Source: Calditrichota bacterium (GTDB lineage: Bacteria; Calditrichota; Calditrichia; RBG-13-44-9). From it: a DNA stretch of 16,077 nucleotides. Below the pieces are notes generated by a model that did not search any database, had not been told where the DNA came from, and saw nothing but the letters and a program-made list of their open reading frames with translations. The translations under genes were made by a program, and so were the position numbers. The DNA is taken from assembly GCA_016934605.1 (NCBI GenBank), contig JAFGSO010000503.1:1-16077 (forward strand), read 5' to 3'. Positions 13,823-16,077 of the stretch are shown one piece after another (the stretch's first letter is position 1; every line of letters starts with the position of its first letter).

Positions 13823-15373
13823 TTATTTCAGAAAAATCATCTTACGGGTTCTGACCATACCGCTCTCCAGCTCCATCCGATAGTAGTATACACCGGCGGA
13901 AACAAGATTGCCCATAACATCCCTGCCATCCCAAGTTACCTGATATTCGCCCGCACTCCGTTTTTCTCCAGCAATAAGTACCGCTACTTTCTCACCCAGA
14001 GAATTAAATATTATCAGGTTAACCTTTTCTGATATCGGTAATGAGTATGTGATATGGGTGATGGGATTAAACGGATTGGGGTAGTTCTGAAAAAGTTGAA
14101 AGGAGCCGGAAATGCCGGATTCATTACCGGCAATAAGGGTTGTATAGTCACTCTCGAAAGCACCCAGGTCGGGTGCGGTTCCATTATAGGGAAATCCCAG
14201 ATCGACTCCTGCATCGATGAGATCGCTGCCCTGTGCCAGGTGCAGAAATTCGATTTCCGGCAGGCTACCATCGGGCTGACGCCGGGCGGAAGCCGAATCA
14301 GAATCCAGGCTCAGGAAATCATCGGCCGTTACCACAAAGGGGGGAAGCCAGCTGTTGGTTTCCTGCACGGCAAAACTTCCCAGCTGAACGTTGCCCACAA
14401 AAGAGACACAGTTTTTCACAGTCAGGGTCTGTCCGGGATTCAGCGCACGCTGAATCCGGTAATTAGCCGTTTTATTACCGTAACCGCTGCAATTATAAAG
14501 GGTCATCGATCCCAGATTGTTGTTCTGATCGAATCCTTTGTTTTTATTATCAAACGCAACACAATTTATCAGAATTACATGGTGCATTAACGAATCGGCA
14601 TTACTATTATCTCCTCCTCCCGTCTTGAAACCATTCCCATTCGCATCGGGGCCTGGATCAGTTCCATTTTCCAGATAACCGTTTCCCCAGGTCCAGCAAT
14701 TTTCCAGGGTGGTGGTTACATCATCGGCTCCGCGCAGATAGCCATCCCAGCCGTCATCGCAATTGACCCAGGCACGGCAGCCGAAGAAATAATTACCGCT
14801 ACCGACGGTCAGTTTGGGAGCGAAACCATCGGCATCGGCATAATCCGGAGGATCGGCATTATAATATGAATCACAATTGATGATACGATTATTTGCCGAA
14901 CCGTTGCTCAGCTGCAGGCCGGTATCCCTGTTTCGGTAAAATTGACATTCCTCGATAATGTTATTCGAGCCGAAATTGATATCCATACCATTATCGCCTG
15001 CTCCGGTGATCTGCAATCCTTTGAAATGCCAGTAATTGGCTCGCAGACTGATCCCCTTGTCTCCAAATTGTTGCGTTGAAAAATCAAGAACGGGTATCTC
15101 ATTATTATATGCTTTCATAGTAAAAAACAAACTGTCGGAACCATTTTTTACTGCAGTTATTGTGATGGTAGTTGTCAGATTGTAAACACCACCGCGCACA
15201 TAGATGGTATCCCCTGGCACAGCTTCCGAAATGGCTGTGGGAAAAGTTCCGAAGGGCAGATCAATTGTCCCGGGGTTGGTGTCATCGCCATCCGGCGCAA
15301 TGTAGATTTGAGCAAAAAGAAAATGAGTAAAAAACAGTATGCAACTTGTTAATAGTATTATTTTCCTGGCCAT
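13823..15373 (-). CDS. pectate lyase, polysaccharide lyase family 9, with C-terminal sorting domain
   Basis: The frame is open from 15448, but ATG 15373 gives a clean signal peptide (MARKIILLTSCILFFTHFLF, cleavage near AQ at 21-22), and the earlier part overlaps the terminator of the upstream gene. The 516-aa product starts with IYIAPDGDDTNPGT, typical of beta-helix polysaccharide lyases. The PL9 core is DADGFAPKLTVGSGN (180-194) and CDDGWDGY (205-212): K187 matches the catalytic lysine of Pel9A, and D206, D207 and D210 match its calcium ligands. It is expected to cut pectate by beta-elimination. A C-terminal domain from about 425 (LFQNYPNPFNP, 427-437; ending VRTRKMIFLK) is of the type IX secretion / FlgD-like sorting kind. 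It is its own unit behind a strong terminator at 15403-15435. Confidence 0.9.
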   Translation of the reverse strand: MARKIILLTSCILFFTHFLFAQIYIAPDGDDTNPGTIDLPFGTFPTAISEAVPGDTIYVRGGVYNLTTTITITAVKNGSDSLFFTMKAYNNEIPVLDFSTQQFGDKGISLRANYWHFKGLQITGAGDNGMDINFGSNNIIEECQFYRNRDTGLQLSNGSANNRIINCDSYYNADPPDYADADGFAPKLTVGSGNYFFGCRAWVNCDDGWDGYLRGADDVTTTLENCWTWGNGYLENGTDPGPDANGNGFKTGGGDNSNADSLMHHVILINCVAFDNKNKGFDQNNNLGSMTLYNCSGYGNKTANYRIQRALNPGQTLTVKNCVSFVGNVQLGSFAVQETNSWLPPFVVTADDFLSLDSDSASARRQPDGSLPEIEFLHLAQGSDLIDAGVDLGFPYNGTAPDLGAFESDYTTLIAGNESGISGSFQLFQNYPNPFNPITHITYSLPISEKVNLIIFNSLGEKVAVLIAGEKRSAGEYQVTWDGRDVMGNLVSAGVYYYRMELESGMVRTRKMIFLK

Positions 15374-15402
15374 AAGATACCCGCTTATAAGGATTATTTT
15401 TG

Positions 15403-15435
15403 ATAAAAAACCTGGCCGCGCGAAGCGACCAGGTT
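15403..15435 (-). terminator. intrinsic terminator after the partial secreted-protein gene
   Basis: On the minus strand AACCTGGTCGC (15435-15425) and GCGGCCAGGTT (15419-15409) form an 11-bp stem with one G-T pair and a 5-base loop, followed by a T-run at 15410-15405. It follows the stop codon at 15463 by about 30 bases and insulates the PL9 gene. Confidence 0.9.
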
Positions 15436-15462
15436 CATTAGCAAACACTTAAATCAATTACA

Positions 15463-16077
15463 TTACTTCATCAGAACCAGTTTCCGCACCGATACGAAAT
15501 CTCCTGCCTTCATCCGGTAGTAATATATTCCGCTGGCGAAGTAATTGGCGTTCCAGATCACCGAATAAGAACCGGCTGCATGCGGATCGTTAACCAGTTC
15601 AGCAACTTCACGTCCCATCACATCATAAATCTTCACAGTAACCTGCGACTGCTTCGGTACATCATAGCGTATCGTGGTAACCGGATTGAAAGGATTCGGA
15701 TAGTTCTGGAACAGTGCAAATACCTTTGGTATTTCAGCAGTCAGGTGATCTCCAATCCCAACCGGGATCAAAAGACTTCCACCTTCTTCCGAAATCGATC
15801 CGTTTGGTCCCAGGGTGAAAGGTATGGTGTTATCGAATACGCCATCTACTAATCGCAACACGCCATTGATCACTGTTTGCTGTGATAATGTAACCGTATC
15901 CGGATTGGCAATGGTCAGTCCATCCACCGTATCCGGCATCAGAAAACCGGTTACCTGTGCCGCCGTACCTTTGAATATATAGGTTGCGGACGTACTCAGG
16001 GTAACATCACCGCTGGACTGCATGGTGGAATCGATTCCTCCGGCATTCGCCGTCGCCAGGGCAGCCCCGGCATTCAA
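15463..16077 (-). CDS. C-terminal part of a secreted protein with sorting domain (partial, runs off window)
   Basis: The frame is open to the window edge, so the true N-terminus lies beyond 16077; the 204 residues seen are only the end. Residues 10-95 are Gly/Thr-rich with repeated beta-strand text (TYIFKGTAAQVTGFLMPDTV, DGLTIANPDTVTLS), as found in long adhesin- or beta-helix-like envelope proteins. From about 120 follows the sorting domain: LFQNYPNPFNPVTTIRYDVP, VKIYDVMGREVAELV and the end VSVRKLVLMK. This matches the C-terminal domain of the PL9 protein and suggests export by a type IX-like route. The cargo function cannot be seen. It ends with a strong terminator at 15403-15435. Confidence 0.85.
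   Translation of the reverse strand: MNAGAALATANAGGIDSTMQSSGDVTLSTSATYIFKGTAAQVTGFLMPDTVDGLTIANPDTVTLSQQTVINGVLRLVDGVFDNTIPFTLGPNGSISEEGGSLLIPVGIGDHLTAEIPKVFALFQNYPNPFNPVTTIRYDVPKQSQVTVKIYDVMGREVAELVNDPHAAGSYSVIWNANYFASGIYYYRMKAGDFVSVRKLVLMK

Overview
The window joins an AT-rich integrated element (about 1-8046) to a more GC-balanced chromosomal stretch (about 8047-16077). The host looks like an environmental member of the FCB-like lineages, such as Calditrichota/KSB1, Ignavibacteria or Marinimicrobia. The main reason is that two secreted proteins end in a type IX-secretion-like C-terminal domain with the signature FQNYPNPFNP. Two further enzymes carry twin-arginine signals, and several intergenic gaps hold the short GC/AT mosaic repeats common in such genomes. 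The taxonomic placement is an inference.

Left part, the integrated element. A tRNA-Phe(GAA) gene (8047-8122, minus) marks the right-hand junction. Next to its 3' end lie a tyrosine recombinase (6935-7972) and a small excisionase-like HTH protein (6682-6915). Further in are a basic/acidic 153-aa protein with its own terminator (6156-6617) and a minus-strand replication-type operon. The operon holds a 57-aa four-cysteine zinc-finger protein (5465-5638), a 995-aa primase-helicase (2413-5400) and a 101-aa protein of unknown function (2034-2339). A likely sigma70 promoter with an upstream palindrome precedes the operon, and a hairpin terminator follows it. Farther left are an orphan 463-aa protein with a C-terminal 30-residue duplication (335-1726) and a broken IS21-type istA start (17-184). 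The other end of the element is not visible, so it probably continues to the left. The primase-helicase combines an archaeo-eukaryotic primase domain with an XPD/DinG-like helicase core that has a candidate Fe-S cysteine cluster. I infer that it drives replication of the excised element.

Right part, the chromosome. Three plus-strand genes form a dispersed set: a Tat-exported DUF362 protein (8245-9228), a Tat-exported AmmeMemoRadiSam-type radical SAM protein (9485-10606) and a Memo-family protein with a signal peptide (11055-11960). The AMMECR1 partner is absent from the window. All three seem to be exported, which suggests an envelope-located version of the Memo/radical SAM system. Converging from the other side on the minus strand are a PL1 pectate-lyase-like protein (12271-13632), a PL9 pectate lyase with a sorting domain (13823-15373) and the C-terminal end of another large secreted protein (15463 to the window edge). 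These form a pectin-degradation and secretion block. The intergenic gaps of this half hold GGTATAA-type tandem repeats at two loci, a long imperfect hairpin and an inverted pair of GAAGGCAC-type repeats.
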